This document shows, piece after piece, positions 45,372 through 55,918 of a DNA stretch of 64,000 bases. Position 1 is the first letter of the stretch; each line of letters begins with the position of its first letter. Under the pieces are notes generated by a model, which was not told the DNA's origin, searched no databases, and was given only the letters and a program-made list of their open reading frames with translations. Origin of the DNA: Bradyrhizobium sp. (GTDB lineage Bacteria > Pseudomonadota > Alphaproteobacteria > Rhizobiales > Xanthobacteraceae); assembly GCF_027307225.1 (NCBI RefSeq), contig NZ_DAHUXJ010000097.1, positions 1 through 64,000 on the forward strand, written 5' to 3'. The position numbers and the translations under genes are program-made.

Positions 45372-45574
45372 TTCTCCGGACACGAAAGCCGGCGTAAAAA
45401 CCCGCCAGACGGCCAATCCAATCGTCGGGCCGAGGCCAAGGTTGGGCAGCCGGGTCCCCACCCAAAAATTACCGTCCCGAGCGCGATTTCCGGGAATTTT
45501 CTCAGTACTGCCGCAAAGCTCGTCTGGGAACAAGCCCCGTTGTCAAGCTAACTGCAGCCGGGCACCCTGTCTCC

Positions 45575-46483
45575 ATGAGCGCAGCCGTCACAGTTAAGAG
45601 ATCGATAACGCAGGCGCCGCCACCGGAGGCGATGACGTGCGAGACCGCTTTTCGGACTGCGGCGACCCAATATCTCGGTCAGCTGACAGCGCAGCATAAG
45701 GGTACGTCTGCGGGCGAGGCTGCGTCCCTACACGCCATGCGTGTTTCCTTGACCCGGTTGCGGACCACCATTGCCTTGTTTTCGCCCATGGTGGAGGGCG
45801 ACGAGGAGATGCGGCTTGCCGCGGAATTGAAATGGCTGAATGCGCATCTCGGCATGGTTCGCGACCTCGACGTCGCGCTCGAACGGCTTGCAAAAATCAA
45901 GCAGCCAACGGACGCGACCGAGCGGGCCTGGCGAGATGAACGGGCCACCTGCCTGCGCCATTTGAGCCGTACCCTCGGCTCGTCGCGCTATCGTCGGCTG
46001 ACCGTGGATCTCGCCGCCTGGATCGCGCACGGCGACTGGTCGCGCAAACGATCGAAGCAGGCGGTTGAACGGCGCGCGCGGCCTGCGGAGCCATACTGCT
46101 CGGAAAAACTGCTGAGGTGGCGAAAAAAGCTTCTAAGGAAAAGCCGCAAGCTTGAGGACGTCGGCGCCCGCAAGCGCCATCGCCTGCGGCTCGCCAACAA
46201 GCGGCTGAACTACGCCATCGAGGCTGCGGCCAAACTGATCCCGGCCAGCGAGACGCCGACACAACAGGCGACGCTGAAGCTCCTGCGCAAGGTTCACAAA
46301 TCGCTTGGGCAACTCAACGACGATGAACGGCGCCGCTCGCTCCTACGTGCGCTTGGCGACGACGAGGCGGGTGCAGCCGATCTCCTGCTCGACGCCAGGC
46401 AAAAGAAGCGGCTGCTGCGCAAAGCGGTCAAGGCTTACGACGAACTGGCGGAGCTTGAGCCGCCGAAGATTTCAAACACGTGA
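45575..46483 (+). CDS. CHAD domain-containing protein
   Basis: LHAMRVSLTRLRTTIALFSP; HRLRLANKRLNYAIEAAAKL; LHAMR/HRLR basic-histidine helical pattern. Confidence 0.88.
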   Translation: MSAAVTVKRSITQAPPPEAMTCETAFRTAATQYLGQLTAQHKGTSAGEAASLHAMRVSLTRLRTTIALFSPMVEGDEEMRLAAELKWLNAHLGMVRDLDVALERLAKIKQPTDATERAWRDERATCLRHLSRTLGSSRYRRLTVDLAAWIAHGDWSRKRSKQAVERRARPAEPYCSEKLLRWRKKLLRKSRKLEDVGARKRHRLRLANKRLNYAIEAAAKLIPASETPTQQATLKLLRKVHKSLGQLNDDERRRSLLRALGDDEAGAADLLLDARQKKRLLRKAVKAYDELAELEPPKISNT

Positions 46484-46528
46484 CGCGGTCCTTCTCACCT
46501 CTTCCCGTTCACGGGAAGAGAAGAAACA

Positions 46529-46972
46529 TCAGCGCGGCACGACCGCCGTTGCTTCGATCTCGACCCTGGCCTCTTTCTCGACCAGGCGCACGACCTGCAC
46601 CAGCGCCATCGCCGGGTAATGCGCGCCGAAGATCTCGCGATAGATCTGCCCGAGCGCCCTCAGGCTCGACAAATATTCGTCCATGTCGACGACGTACCAC
46701 GTCAGGCGCACCAAGTGCTCCGGCCTCGCCTCACCTTCCGCGAGAATGGCGGCGATATTGCGCAAGGTTTGCCGCACCTGCGCCAGGAAATCGGAAGGCA
46801 GATGGCCGTGGACGTCCCAGCCGATGACGCCGCCGGTCACCACCAGCCTGCCCTCGGCGGTCATGCCGTTGGCGTAGCCTTTTGGCATCGGCCAGCCGCT
46901 CGGTTGCAGCGTTCGCACCCCCGTCTCGTCGTCGGAGCGGGCGGCGGAGGCCGGGCCTTTCGAAGGGTTCAC
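46529..46972 (-). CDS. RidA/YjgF family protein
   Basis: PMPKGYANGMTAEGRLVVTGGVIGWD; VRQTLRNIAAILAEGEARPEHLVRLTWYVVDMDEY; MALVQVVRLVEKEARVEIEATAVV. Confidence 0.92.
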   Translation of the reverse strand: MNPSKGPASAARSDDETGVRTLQPSGWPMPKGYANGMTAEGRLVVTGGVIGWDVHGHLPSDFLAQVRQTLRNIAAILAEGEARPEHLVRLTWYVVDMDEYLSSLRALGQIYREIFGAHYPAMALVQVVRLVEKEARVEIEATAVVPR

Positions 46973-46988
46973 CGATATTTCTCCTTAC

Positions 46989-48677
46989 CTATTCGGCCGC
47001 AACGCCCGGCGACGTGCCTTTACCTAGCGCCATCTGCCGCAGCGCAAAGCGCTGGAGCTTGCCGGTCTGGGTCTTGGGCAATTGCGCGACATATTCGATC
47101 GCGCGCGGATACTTATAGGGCGCGATGGCCTGCTTGACGTATTCCTGCAACTCGGACGTCAGCGCATCGCCGGCGACCGCTTTTGCCGCCAGCACCACAT
47201 AGGCCTTGACGATCATGCCACGCGCCTCGTCGGGCGCCCCGACCACGCCGCATTCGGCGACACTCGCGTGGCTGAGCAGCGCCGCCTCGACCTCGGGACC
47301 GGCGATGTTGTAGCCGGAGGAAATGATCATGTCGTCTGATCGCGCGACGAACGAGAAGCGGCCCTTTTCATCGCGGGTGAAGGAATCGCCGGTCATGTTC
47401 CAGCCATCGCGCACATAATTGGTCTGGCGAGCGTCGGCGAGATAGCGGCAGCCCGTCGGGCCGCGCACCGCGAGCTTGCCGATCGCGCCTGCCGGCAGCT
47501 CATTCATGTTGTCGTCGACGATCTTGGCTTCATAGCCCGCGACCGGCATTCCGGTCGAACCGGCGGCAGCGCTGCCGGTGCGGTTAGAGATGAAGATATG
47601 CAGCAGTTCCGTGCTGCCGATGCCATCGAGAATGGTCTTGCCGGTTTTTTTCGTCCAGCTCTCGAACACCGGCGCCGGCAAGGTTTCACCGGCCGAGACC
47701 GCAAGCCGCAGCGACGACAGGTCCGCGCCCTGGTCCATCGCGCTCATCATCGCACGATAGGCGGTCGGCGAGGTGAAACAGATCGTGGCTTTGTAGGTCT
47801 CGATAATCTTGACCATCTCGGGAGGGGAAGCGTTTTCGAGCAGCGTCGCGGTCGCGCCGAACCGCAGCGGGAAGATCGCCAGTCCTCCGAGCCCGAAGGT
47901 GAAGGCGAGCGGCGGCGAGCCGACGAACACGTCGTCCGGCGTGACGCCCAGCACTTCCTTCGCGTAACCGTCCGCGATCATCAGGAGATCGCGATGAAAG
48001 TGCATCGTCGCCTTCGGTTCGCCTGTCGTGCCCGACGTAAAGCCGAGCAGCGCCACGTCGTCGCGGCCGGTTTTGACGGCCGCGAAACGCACCGGCTTGC
48101 TCAAGGCGACGCGATCGAGCTCGGCGTCATGGTTCGACGTGCCGTCGAAATTGACGACCTGCCTGAGGAAGCGGCTGGTCTTGGCGCACGCGACCAGTTC
48201 ATCGGCAATGCGACTGTCGGTCAGCGCCAGCGAAATCTCGGCCTTGTCGACAATCTTGCTCAACTCGACCGCGCGAAGCAGCGGCATGGTATTGACGACT
48301 ACCGCGCCTGCTTTGGTCGCCGCCAGCCAGGCGGCCACCAGCGCCGGATTGTTGCCGGAGCGGATCAGCACGCGATTGCCGGGCTTGACGCCGTAATTCT
48401 CCACCAGCGCATGCGCGAGGCGGTTCGACCAATCGGAGAGTTCCTTGTAGGTGCGCTGGCGGCCGTTGCCGATCAGCGCGGTGTGATCGCCAAAACCCTT
48501 CTCGACCATGCGATCGGTCAATTCGACCGCAGCGTTTAGATAGTCCGGATATTGAAACTCCGGCCGATCGAGCAGGAGATCCGGCCATAGTTCGAGCGGC
48601 GGCAGATTCCGCCGGGCAAAATCGTCGACGTGACCCGTGGGGCCAAGCGATGGGGAAATTCGACCTGACATTTCCAT
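46989..48677 (-). CDS. AMP-dependent acyl-CoA synthetase, benzoate/2-aminobenzoate-CoA ligase-like
   Basis: LLGFTSGTTGEPKATMHFHRDLL; GIGSTELLHIFISNR; YLADARQTNYVRDGWNMTGDSFTRDEKGRFSFVARSDDMIISSGYNI; KTQTGKLQRFALR. Confidence 0.92.
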   Translation of the reverse strand: MEMSGRISPSLGPTGHVDDFARRNLPPLELWPDLLLDRPEFQYPDYLNAAVELTDRMVEKGFGDHTALIGNGRQRTYKELSDWSNRLAHALVENYGVKPGNRVLIRSGNNPALVAAWLAATKAGAVVVNTMPLLRAVELSKIVDKAEISLALTDSRIADELVACAKTSRFLRQVVNFDGTSNHDAELDRVALSKPVRFAAVKTGRDDVALLGFTSGTTGEPKATMHFHRDLLMIADGYAKEVLGVTPDDVFVGSPPLAFTFGLGGLAIFPLRFGATATLLENASPPEMVKIIETYKATICFTSPTAYRAMMSAMDQGADLSSLRLAVSAGETLPAPVFESWTKKTGKTILDGIGSTELLHIFISNRTGSAAAGSTGMPVAGYEAKIVDDNMNELPAGAIGKLAVRGPTGCRYLADARQTNYVRDGWNMTGDSFTRDEKGRFSFVARSDDMIISSGYNIAGPEVEAALLSHASVAECGVVGAPDEARGMIVKAYVVLAAKAVAGDALTSELQEYVKQAIAPYKYPRAIEYVAQLPKTQTGKLQRFALRQMALGKGTSPGVAAE

Positions 48678-48710
48678 CGTCTCCCGGTTTCGGAGTGACG
48701 GGTTCAAAAC

Positions 48711-48726
48711 ATTTTATACTTAAAAC
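48711..48726. promoter_or_regulatory. Putative operator upstream of the CoA ligase gene
   Basis: ATTTTATACTTAAAAC, 34 nt upstream of the proposed start (48677). Confidence 0.5.
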
Positions 48727-48765
48727 AATTCGATGCAATAGGCCGGCTTTAGTCTTTTGGCGGAT

Positions 48766-49590
48766 TTAGCGCCCCGCCAATTGCTTTAGCCGAAGAGTCA
48801 TCGCCGAGGCCGGGTCGGCGAGCGGGGCAATCGCGGTGAAATGGTTGGCCGCGGGCAGACTGCCGTAACTGGTGGCGATGCCGGCTTCGTTCCAGGCCTC
48901 GGCGATCGCTTTGCTCTGGCGGTGATATTCCGCGCTCTCCGCCTCGCCCACCACCGCGTCCAGGCTGCCGTGCGATGGCGGTTGCCAGAACAACGGACTT
49001 GAGGCACGGGCCGAGGCGGCGTCGAGACGCAACGCCTTGTTGATGGAGGTCGCAACCAATGGCTCGAGCTCGAACAGGCCGGAGATCGCATAGGCCGCGC
49101 GCACGAGCTGCGGCGGCAGAGAATCTTCGTAGGCCTTCCAGTCGGTGGCGAGCATGCAGGCCGCGAGATGTCCGCCGGCGGAGTGCCCGCTGACGACAAG
49201 CGTTTCCGAGATCTTCGCCAGTTCGAGCATCGCCTCGCGCATCTGCATGATGATGTCGGCCACCGAAACCTGGGGGCAAAGATCGTAGGTCGGAATGGCA
49301 ACGCCGATGCCGTGGGCGTTGAGGCCGCGCGCCATATGGCTGAACCACGACCCATCCAGCGCCTGCCAATAGCCGCCATGAATGAAAACGGCGAGCGGCG
49401 CTTTGTCTTCGCCTTTGTCCCCACCGAAGACGTCGATCACATGACGCGGTTCAGGCCCGTATGCAATCCGGCGTGGGGCGTTCTGTTCGCGATAGGCCGC
49501 TGCATCCCTCGCCCACCCGGCCATCAGTTCCGGGTTTTCCGGGACGCGGGCCCGGTTGTTGTATTCGGCCTCGTAGTCTATTCCGTTCAC
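48766..49590 (-). CDS. Alpha/beta hydrolase
   Basis: APLAVFIHGGYWQALDGSWFSHMARGLNAHG; LVVSGHSAGGHLAACML. Confidence 0.9.
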   Translation of the reverse strand: MNGIDYEAEYNNRARVPENPELMAGWARDAAAYREQNAPRRIAYGPEPRHVIDVFGGDKGEDKAPLAVFIHGGYWQALDGSWFSHMARGLNAHGIGVAIPTYDLCPQVSVADIIMQMREAMLELAKISETLVVSGHSAGGHLAACMLATDWKAYEDSLPPQLVRAAYAISGLFELEPLVATSINKALRLDAASARASSPLFWQPPSHGSLDAVVGEAESAEYHRQSKAIAEAWNEAGIATSYGSLPAANHFTAIAPLADPASAMTLRLKQLAGR

Positions 49591-49593
49591 GCT

Positions 49594-50085
49594 TCACGTC
49601 CTGCCCAGCGCGGCCTTCTGCGCTGACGCCTTGGTCTTGGCGAGCAGCCGCATCAATTCGCGCACGTCTTTCGGCGACAGATCGGAGAAGATATCGGCGA
49701 TCCAGTTCTCGTGCTCGGCCGCCATCTTGCGGAATTCGGCGCGGCCGGCCTTGGTCAGGCGGATCACCTGGACGCGCCGGTCGCTCTCGGATGTCCGCCG
49801 GTCGAGATGGCCGGATTCAACCAGCCGCTCGACGAGGCCGGTGACGTTGCCGTTGCTGACCATCATGCGCTTGGAGACGTCCGAAAGCGTCATCCCCTCC
49901 GGCACCTTGTCGAGCTGGGCCATCAGGTCGAACCGCGGCAGCGTCACGTCGAAGCGCTCGCGCAAGCGGCCTCTTACCTCGCCCTCGATCAGGGTGGTGC
50001 AGGTCAAAAGCCGCAGCCACAGCCGCAGCTCGTCGCCGTGATCGCCGGGAAGCTCGACGGCCTTGGTCTCGGAATCGAGGATCAT
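49594..50085 (-). CDS. MarR family transcriptional regulator
   Basis: TLPRFDLMAQLDKVPEGMTLSDVSKRMMVSNGNVTGLVERLVESGHLDRRTSESDRRVQVIRLTKAGR. Confidence 0.95.
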   Translation of the reverse strand: MILDSETKAVELPGDHGDELRLWLRLLTCTTLIEGEVRGRLRERFDVTLPRFDLMAQLDKVPEGMTLSDVSKRMMVSNGNVTGLVERLVESGHLDRRTSESDRRVQVIRLTKAGRAEFRKMAAEHENWIADIFSDLSPKDVRELMRLLAKTKASAQKAALGRT

Positions 50086-50103
50086 GCTGCAACCATGCTT
50101 ACC

Positions 50104-50119
50104 TTTTTGAGCTTCACGT
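50104..50119. promoter_or_regulatory. Weak match to the shared 16-bp motif, upstream of marR
   Basis: TTTTTGAGCTTCACGT, 11/16 identical to the 50185-50200 site. Confidence 0.35.
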
Positions 50120-50184
50120 AATTGAAGCGCCGCATCAAGTCAAAACGCGAACCGGCCCCACGCAGTTCGACAGTTTTCCAGATT

Positions 50185-50200
50185 TCTTTAAGTTTCAAAT
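50185..50200. promoter_or_regulatory. Putative operator of the aryl-CoA cluster (marR / ABC SBP intergenic)
   Basis: TCTTTAAGTTTCAAAT; reverse complement ATTTGAAACTTAAAGA matches motifs at 48711, 55848 and 57834. Confidence 0.55.
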
Positions 50201-50203
50201 AAT

Positions 50204-50219
50204 TGGCGCGGCCTTTGCA
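50204..50219 (+). promoter_or_regulatory. Candidate sigma-54 (-24/-12) promoter
   Basis: TGGCGCGGCCTTTGCA: one mismatch to TGGCACG-N4-TTGCW with correct GG/GC spacing. Confidence 0.45.
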
Positions 50220-50338
50220 TGTTAACGTTATGGTTGGGCCATAACTCGCCTAAGGACGCGGTTGCCGCCGCGGCCATCATCGGCATAAGCTGCCCGAAAT
50301 AATAGTCCGATATGCGGGCGATCAAGGGGAGAAGGGTC

Positions 50339-51514
50339 ATGCGTCACCTATTGAAATGGGCCGCGCTTGCGGCCGCGGCCGGGATTTTCATTCAGCCGGC
50401 GACAGCCCAGGAGAAACTGAAAGTCGGCCTGATCGCGACCCTGTCGGGTCCGGCCGCCGCACTGGGCGCGCAGGTCCGCGACGGCTTCAACCTCGCGGTG
50501 AAGGATCTCGGCGGCAAGATGGGCGGCCGCGACGTCGAGGTGATCGTCGCCGACGACGAACTGAAACCCGACGTCGCTGTCTCCAAGGTGAAAGGCCTGC
50601 TCGAGCGCGACAAGGTCGATTTTGTCGTCGGCCCGATCTTCTCCAATATCCTGCTGGCGATTCATCGGCCGGTCGTCGACAACAAGACGTTCCTGATCAG
50701 CCCCAATGCCGGTACGTCGAGCTATGCCGGCAAGGCTTGCAGCCCGTTCTTCTATGTCACGTCCTACCAGAACGACCAGGTGCACGCGGTGCTCGGCAAG
50801 GTCGCGCAGGACCGCGGCTACAAGCGCGTCTATATACTGGAGCCGAACTACCAGGCCGGCAAGGATTCGGCCGCCGGGTTCAAGCTCGAGTACAAGGGCC
50901 AGATCACCGAGGAAAGCTACGTGCCGCTCGGCACGCTCGACTTCCAGGTCGAACTGTCCAAGATCGCTGCGCAGAAACCTGATGCCGTCTTCACTTTCAT
51001 GCCCGGCGGCATGGGCGTGAGCCTGGTGAAGCAGTACAAGCAGGCGGGACTTGCCGACAAGATTCCGGTGCTGTCGGCCTTCACCGTCGATGAATCGACG
51101 CTGCCGGCGCAGCAGGATGCGGCCGTAGGCATGTTCGGCGGCGCGGACTGGGCGCCGGACCTCGACAATCCGCAGAGCAAGAAATTCGTGGCGGGTTACG
51201 AGGCTGCCTATAAGAGCGTGCCCGGCACGTACGCCATGCAGGGCTATGACACCGCGCTTCTGATCGACAGCGCCGTGAAGGCGCTCAAGGGCGATCTTTC
51301 CAACAAGGAAGCGGTCGCGGCCGCCCTGAAGAAGGCCGATTTCAAGTCTCTGCGCGGCAACTTCAAGTTCAACATCACCGGCTATCCGATTCAGGACTTC
51401 TATTTGACCAAGGTCGCCAAGCGGCCGGACGGCAAGTTCGAGACCGAGATCGTGCAGAAAGTCTTCGCCAATGACGCCGACCGCTACGCCAAGGAATGCG
51501 TGCCGGGCAAGTAA
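50339..51514 (+). CDS. ABC transporter substrate-binding protein (Liv/aromatic-compound type)
   Basis: KLKVGLIATLSGPAAALGAQVRDGFNLAVKDLGGKMGGRDVEVIVADDELKPDVAVSKVKGLLERD. Confidence 0.95.
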   Translation: MRHLLKWAALAAAAGIFIQPATAQEKLKVGLIATLSGPAAALGAQVRDGFNLAVKDLGGKMGGRDVEVIVADDELKPDVAVSKVKGLLERDKVDFVVGPIFSNILLAIHRPVVDNKTFLISPNAGTSSYAGKACSPFFYVTSYQNDQVHAVLGKVAQDRGYKRVYILEPNYQAGKDSAAGFKLEYKGQITEESYVPLGTLDFQVELSKIAAQKPDAVFTFMPGGMGVSLVKQYKQAGLADKIPVLSAFTVDESTLPAQQDAAVGMFGGADWAPDLDNPQSKKFVAGYEAAYKSVPGTYAMQGYDTALLIDSAVKALKGDLSNKEAVAAALKKADFKSLRGNFKFNITGYPIQDFYLTKVAKRPDGKFETEIVQKVFANDADRYAKECVPGK

Positions 51515-51546
51515 GACGTGGGTAGAGGAAGGGGAGTGAAGTGAGT

Positions 51547-52002
51547 ATGACGAGCGAGATCACCGGCATCACCCGCGCCAATGAAGGCATCCAGGGCATT
51601 TCCTGGAACATTCTCGGCCAGACCTATGTGCCGAAGAATCGCAGCGACCACAGCTTCTCGTGGCATGCGACGTTCCCACCCGGCACCTTCGTGCCACCGC
51701 ATATTCATCCCGACCAGGATGAATATCTCTACATCCTCGAAGGCAAGCTCGACTTCATGCTCGGCGGCTCGGACGCGCAGGCGACGCCCGGCGACCTCGT
51801 CCGGCTCGGGATGGGCATTCCGCACGGCATCTTCAACAAATCCGATCAGGTGGTGAAGGTGCTGTTCTGGGTCTCGCCGACGCAGAAGCTCTACGAACTG
51901 TTCTGGGGCATTCACAACATGAAGGAGCAAACGCCCGACGCGGTCGTGGCGCTCGCCGCCGAGCACAACATCCACTTCCTGCCCCCGCCTCCGGGAGCGT
52001 GA
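51547..52002 (+). CDS. Cupin domain-containing protein
   Basis: SWHATFPPGTFVPPHIHPDQDEYLYILEGKLDFMLGGSDAQATPGDLVRLGMGIPHGIFN. Confidence 0.92.
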   Translation: MTSEITGITRANEGIQGISWNILGQTYVPKNRSDHSFSWHATFPPGTFVPPHIHPDQDEYLYILEGKLDFMLGGSDAQATPGDLVRLGMGIPHGIFNKSDQVVKVLFWVSPTQKLYELFWGIHNMKEQTPDAVVALAAEHNIHFLPPPPGA

Positions 52003-52014
52003 TTGTCAAAAGCC

Positions 52015-52095
52015 GTCATTCCGGGATGGTGCGTCAGCACCAGACCCGGAATCTCGAGATTCCGGGCTCGCTGCTTTGCAGCGCCCCGGAATGAC
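52015..52095. repeat. GTCATTCCGGGATGG...CCGGAATGAC palindromic intergenic repeat
   Basis: gtcattccgggatggtgcgtcagcaccagacccggaatctcgagattccggg...ccccggaatgac. Confidence 0.9.
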
Positions 52096-52118
52096 AACGT
52101 GAGAATGGCGTGAAAGGA

Positions 52119-53369
52119 CTACCCCCTCACCGCCGCCAGTCCTGGCACGGCGGCGAAGCCCGCCTTGGTGGCATAGCCGCGCACGATCGCTTCGCGCTGG
52201 GCGTAGCTCAGCACCTTGTCGATATCGGTGAACCCATCCGGCGCGAGCTGCTCGACCGCATCGATCACGCCCTCCGGTCCGCCGCGGCGGTTGGAACGCA
52301 CGATCTCGGCCGTCATCGGCAGGCGCTTCTGTTCGTAGGCGACCAGCGCCTGACGCGGATGTTCGGAACGCACGAGCAAGTCTGCAAGGCAGCGCGCATC
52401 CAGAATGGCCTGCGACGCGCCGTTTGAGCCGACCGGGTACATCGGATGCGCGGCGTCGCCGAGCAGCGTGACGCGGCCATCAGACCAATACGGCAACGGA
52501 TCGCGGTCGCAGGTCGGATATTCATAAAATTCCGGCGTCGCCGAAATGAGGCTCGCGACGTCGACATACGGCATCGAGAAGCGCGCCACATGCGGCATCA
52601 GCTCTTCGCGCTTGCCGGGACGCGACCAGTCCTCGCGGCGCGGCGGCGGCGAAGAGCCGTCGCCGATCTTGACCAGCACGGCCCAGTTGGTCAGGCGGTT
52701 CGACGGGCTCGAGCCTTCCGCGATCGGATAGACCACGACCTTGGCATTGAGGCCGCCGGCGACGATCATCGAGCGGCCGGTCAGGAACATCGGCCAGTCG
52801 CGCGCGCCGCGCCAGAGCATCAGGCCGTTCCAGCACGGCGGGCCTTCGTTGGGAAACAGCGTCTCGCGCACGCGTGAATGAATGCCATCGGCGCCGATCA
52901 GGATGTCGCCGCGCACGGTCTTGATATGATGACCCGAGCGGTCGAAGAAATGCGCCGTGACGCCGCCCTCGTCCTGGGTGAACGCACCGAGGCGATGGCC
53001 GGTGTGAATGAATTCCTTGCCGAGCCGCTCCTCTACTGCGTGATGGATCACGCTTTGCAAGCGCCCGCGATGGATCGAGAATTGCGGAACGTCATGGCCG
53101 GCGTCGATGCCGCGCGTGTCGCGCCAGACTTCCTGGCCATGGCGATTGAGGTAATAGAGCACATCGGTGCGGATCGAGGCGTCGTCGAGTTTTTGCAACA
53201 GGCCGAGTTGGGCGAGTTCGCGGATCGCATGCGGCAGCGTGTTGATGCCGACGCCGAGTTCACGGATAGTGTCCGTCTGTTCGAACACCTCGCAGCCGAT
53301 GCCGCGGACGCGCAACATCAACGCCGTGGTCAGACCACCGATGCCGCCGCCGACGATAATCGCCTTCAT
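52119..53369 (-). CDS. FAD-dependent monooxygenase (PHBH-like)
   Basis: MKAIIVGGGIGGLTTALMLRVRGIGCEVFEQ; GDILIGADGIHSRVRETLFP; VTLLGDAAHPMYPVGSNGASQAILDARCLADLL. Confidence 0.94.
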   Translation of the reverse strand: MKAIIVGGGIGGLTTALMLRVRGIGCEVFEQTDTIRELGVGINTLPHAIRELAQLGLLQKLDDASIRTDVLYYLNRHGQEVWRDTRGIDAGHDVPQFSIHRGRLQSVIHHAVEERLGKEFIHTGHRLGAFTQDEGGVTAHFFDRSGHHIKTVRGDILIGADGIHSRVRETLFPNEGPPCWNGLMLWRGARDWPMFLTGRSMIVAGGLNAKVVVYPIAEGSSPSNRLTNWAVLVKIGDGSSPPPRREDWSRPGKREELMPHVARFSMPYVDVASLISATPEFYEYPTCDRDPLPYWSDGRVTLLGDAAHPMYPVGSNGASQAILDARCLADLLVRSEHPRQALVAYEQKRLPMTAEIVRSNRRGGPEGVIDAVEQLAPDGFTDIDKVLSYAQREAIVRGYATKAGFAAVPGLAAVRG

Positions 53370-53459
53370 CGCCTTAACTCCACTCACACACGCTCAAGTT
53401 GCCCGCTACCCGGTTCACCCCTTCCCTCAAGGGATGGGCGATCCAGCGTGCCACCCGGC

Positions 53460-55811
53460 CTATTCGGCCGCAAGCGGCTTTGCGGCCTCCGCCTTCAGCT
53501 CGGCCCGGGTCTTCGGCTTAGCCTTAATTTTAAGGTCTTCGAAGTCTTGCCGGTCCCTTACACTATTGCGGAAAATCTGCTCCTTGCCGGGCAGATATTG
53601 CGGCGGGCAGAAGATATCGCCGGCCCCGTACCAGGCGGCGGCCTTCATCGTAAACCCGGGGTCGACCAGATGCGGGCGGCCGAGCGCCACCAGGTCGGCC
53701 CGGCCGGCCGCCAGGATGGTATTAACCTGGTCTGCCGTGGTGATGTTGCCAACGCACATGGTCGCGACGCGGGCCTCGTTACGGACCTGGTCGGAAAACG
53801 GCGTCTGGAACATGCGGCCATAGACCGGCTGCGCGTCGCGCACGGTCTGGCCGGTCGAGACGTCGACGAGATCGACGCCTCCTTCCGCAAAGGCGCGCGC
53901 GATCGCAACGGCGTCATCACCGGTGATGCCGCCCTCCGCCCAGTCGGTTGCGGAAATGCGCACCGACATCGGCTTGTGCGACGGCCAGGCCGAGCGCAGC
54001 GCCTCGAAGATTTCGAGCGGATAGCGCAGGCGATTTTCCAGCGAGCCGCCGTATTGGTCGGTACGCTGGTTGGTCAGCGGCGAGATGAAGCTCGCGAGCA
54101 GATAACCGTGAGCACAATGCAGCTCCAGCATGTCGAAGCCGCAGCGTTCGCCGCGTTCTGCCGCGGCGACAAACTCGGACTTCACCCGATCCATCGCGGC
54201 GCGGTCCATCTCTTGCGGCACCTGACTGTCGGGGAAGTAAGGAATCGCCGACGCGGAGACGACGTCCCAGCCGCCCTCCTCCAGCGGACGGTCGATGCCA
54301 TCCCACATCAATTTGGTCGCGCCCTTGCGTCCGGCGTGCCCGAGCTGAAGACAGATTTTTGCGGCGGAGTTGGCGTGGACGAAATCGACAATGCGTCGCC
54401 ACGCATTCTCCTGCTCGTCGTTCCACAGGCCGGCGCAGCCCGGCGTGATCCGCGCATCGCGCCCCACGCACGTCATCTCGGTGAAGATGAGACCGGCGCC
54501 GCCGAGCGCCCGCGAGCCATAGTGCACGAGATGAAAATCGCCCGGCACACCCTCTTTCGCCGAATACATGCACATCGGCGAGACCACCGCGCGATTGGCA
54601 ATCTGCATTTCGCGCAATCGAAGCGGCTGGAACATCGGCGCCAACGGCTTCTCGACGTCGACGTCGAAGCCTTGATGGCGCACGTGGCGCGCAAAGGCCT
54701 TGTCAACCTCGCCGACAAAATCAGGCGCGCGCAAGGTGAGATTGTCATAAGTGATGGCTTTGGCGCGCGTCATCACGCCGAAGGCAAATTGCACGGGATC
54801 GAAATCCCAGAAGCGGTCGACATGCTCGAACCAGACGAGCGAGACGTCGGCGGCATGTTGGGTCTTCTCGACTTCCTCGCGCCGGCCCTGCTCGTAGGTC
54901 GCGAGTGCTGATTGCACGGTCGGCGCGCCCTGCATGGCGTCGGCGAGCGCAATCGCGTCTTCCATCGCAAGCTTGGTGCCGGAGCCGATCGAGAAATGCG
55001 CGGTCGCCTTGGCGTCGCCCAGTAGCACCATGTTGTCCTTGACCCAGCGCTGGCTGCGGATCATCGGGAAATTCCGCCACATCGAGCGGTTTGTGAGCAG
55101 CGGATGGCCTTGCAAAAACCAGCCGAAGATCTCCGCCATGCGGTCGGCGGATTGCTTCTCGTCGAGGCCCGTCAGGCCCGCGCGCTTGAAGGTCTCGGGA
55201 TCGGTCTCGAAGATCCAGGTCGAGCGTCCGGTTTCATATTGGTAGGCATGGGCGATGAACGGGCCCCACTCCGTCTCCTGGAAGATGAAGGTGAAGGCAT
55301 CGAGCGGGCGTGTGGAGCCCATCCAGGCGAACACGTTGGAGCGCATATCCACTTCAGGCTCGAAATGAGCGGCGTGCTTGTCGCGGAAGCGGCTGTTGCT
55401 GCCATCGGCGATCACCACGAGATCGGCATCGGCGAAACGCGATTCGTCGTCGATTTCGGTCTCGAAGACCAGCTTGACGCCAAGCTCGCGCGCACGCTCC
55501 TGCAGGATCAGCAGCAACTGGCGGCGCGAGCAGCCGCAAAAGCCGTTGCCGCCGACGCGGTGCACGGTGCCGCGGAAATGCACGGCAATGTCGTCCCAGT
55601 AGGCGAATTCCTGCGTGATACGGCGATAGCTCGGCGGATCGTACTTCTCGAAATTGTCCAGCGTCGCGTCGGAGAACACCACGCCGAAGCCGAAGGTGTC
55701 GTCGGCGCGGTTGCGCTCATAGACCGTGATGTCGGCCTGCGGGCGCTGCTTCCTGAGCAGGATCGCCGAATAGAGACCCGCTGGTCCACCGCCGATGATC
55801 GCGACCTTCAT
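53460..55811 (-). CDS. Bifunctional aryl-CoA monooxygenase (2-aminobenzoyl-CoA monooxygenase/reductase or salicylyl-CoA 5-hydroxylase type): FAD hydroxylase fused to Old Yellow Enzyme domain
   Basis: N-terminal [42 protein letters not shown]...[27 protein letters not shown]-terminal OYE domain ([63 protein letters not shown]). Confidence 0.94.
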   Translation of the reverse strand: MKVAIIGGGPAGLYSAILLRKQRPQADITVYERNRADDTFGFGVVFSDATLDNFEKYDPPSYRRITQEFAYWDDIAVHFRGTVHRVGGNGFCGCSRRQLLLILQERARELGVKLVFETEIDDESRFADADLVVIADGSNSRFRDKHAAHFEPEVDMRSNVFAWMGSTRPLDAFTFIFQETEWGPFIAHAYQYETGRSTWIFETDPETFKRAGLTGLDEKQSADRMAEIFGWFLQGHPLLTNRSMWRNFPMIRSQRWVKDNMVLLGDAKATAHFSIGSGTKLAMEDAIALADAMQGAPTVQSALATYEQGRREEVEKTQHAADVSLVWFEHVDRFWDFDPVQFAFGVMTRAKAITYDNLTLRAPDFVGEVDKAFARHVRHQGFDVDVEKPLAPMFQPLRLREMQIANRAVVSPMCMYSAKEGVPGDFHLVHYGSRALGGAGLIFTEMTCVGRDARITPGCAGLWNDEQENAWRRIVDFVHANSAAKICLQLGHAGRKGATKLMWDGIDRPLEEGGWDVVSASAIPYFPDSQVPQEMDRAAMDRVKSEFVAAAERGERCGFDMLELHCAHGYLLASFISPLTNQRTDQYGGSLENRLRYPLEIFEALRSAWPSHKPMSVRISATDWAEGGITGDDAVAIARAFAEGGVDLVDVSTGQTVRDAQPVYGRMFQTPFSDQVRNEARVATMCVGNITTADQVNTILAAGRADLVALGRPHLVDPGFTMKAAAWYGAGDIFCPPQYLPGKEQIFRNSVRDRQDFEDLKIKAKPKTRAELKAEAAKPLAAE

Positions 55812-55847
55812 GGGAACCTCATCCCGATCTTTTGAATGCCGGAAATT

Positions 55848-55863
55848 ATTTTAAACCTAAAGC
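55848..55863. promoter_or_regulatory. Putative operator upstream of the aryl-CoA monooxygenase gene
   Basis: ATTTTAAACCTAAAGC, 37 nt upstream of the start (55811). Confidence 0.5.
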
Positions 55864-55918
55864 ATCTCCTCGGCAAGCGGCTTTCGGCCGGCTTCAATAT
55901 TGACCTGCTACTCGCTGG

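Noticed and set aside
52878-54911. 677-aa plus-strand ORF
   Set aside because: Antisense to two well-supported flavoprotein genes; composition typical of a shadow ORF.
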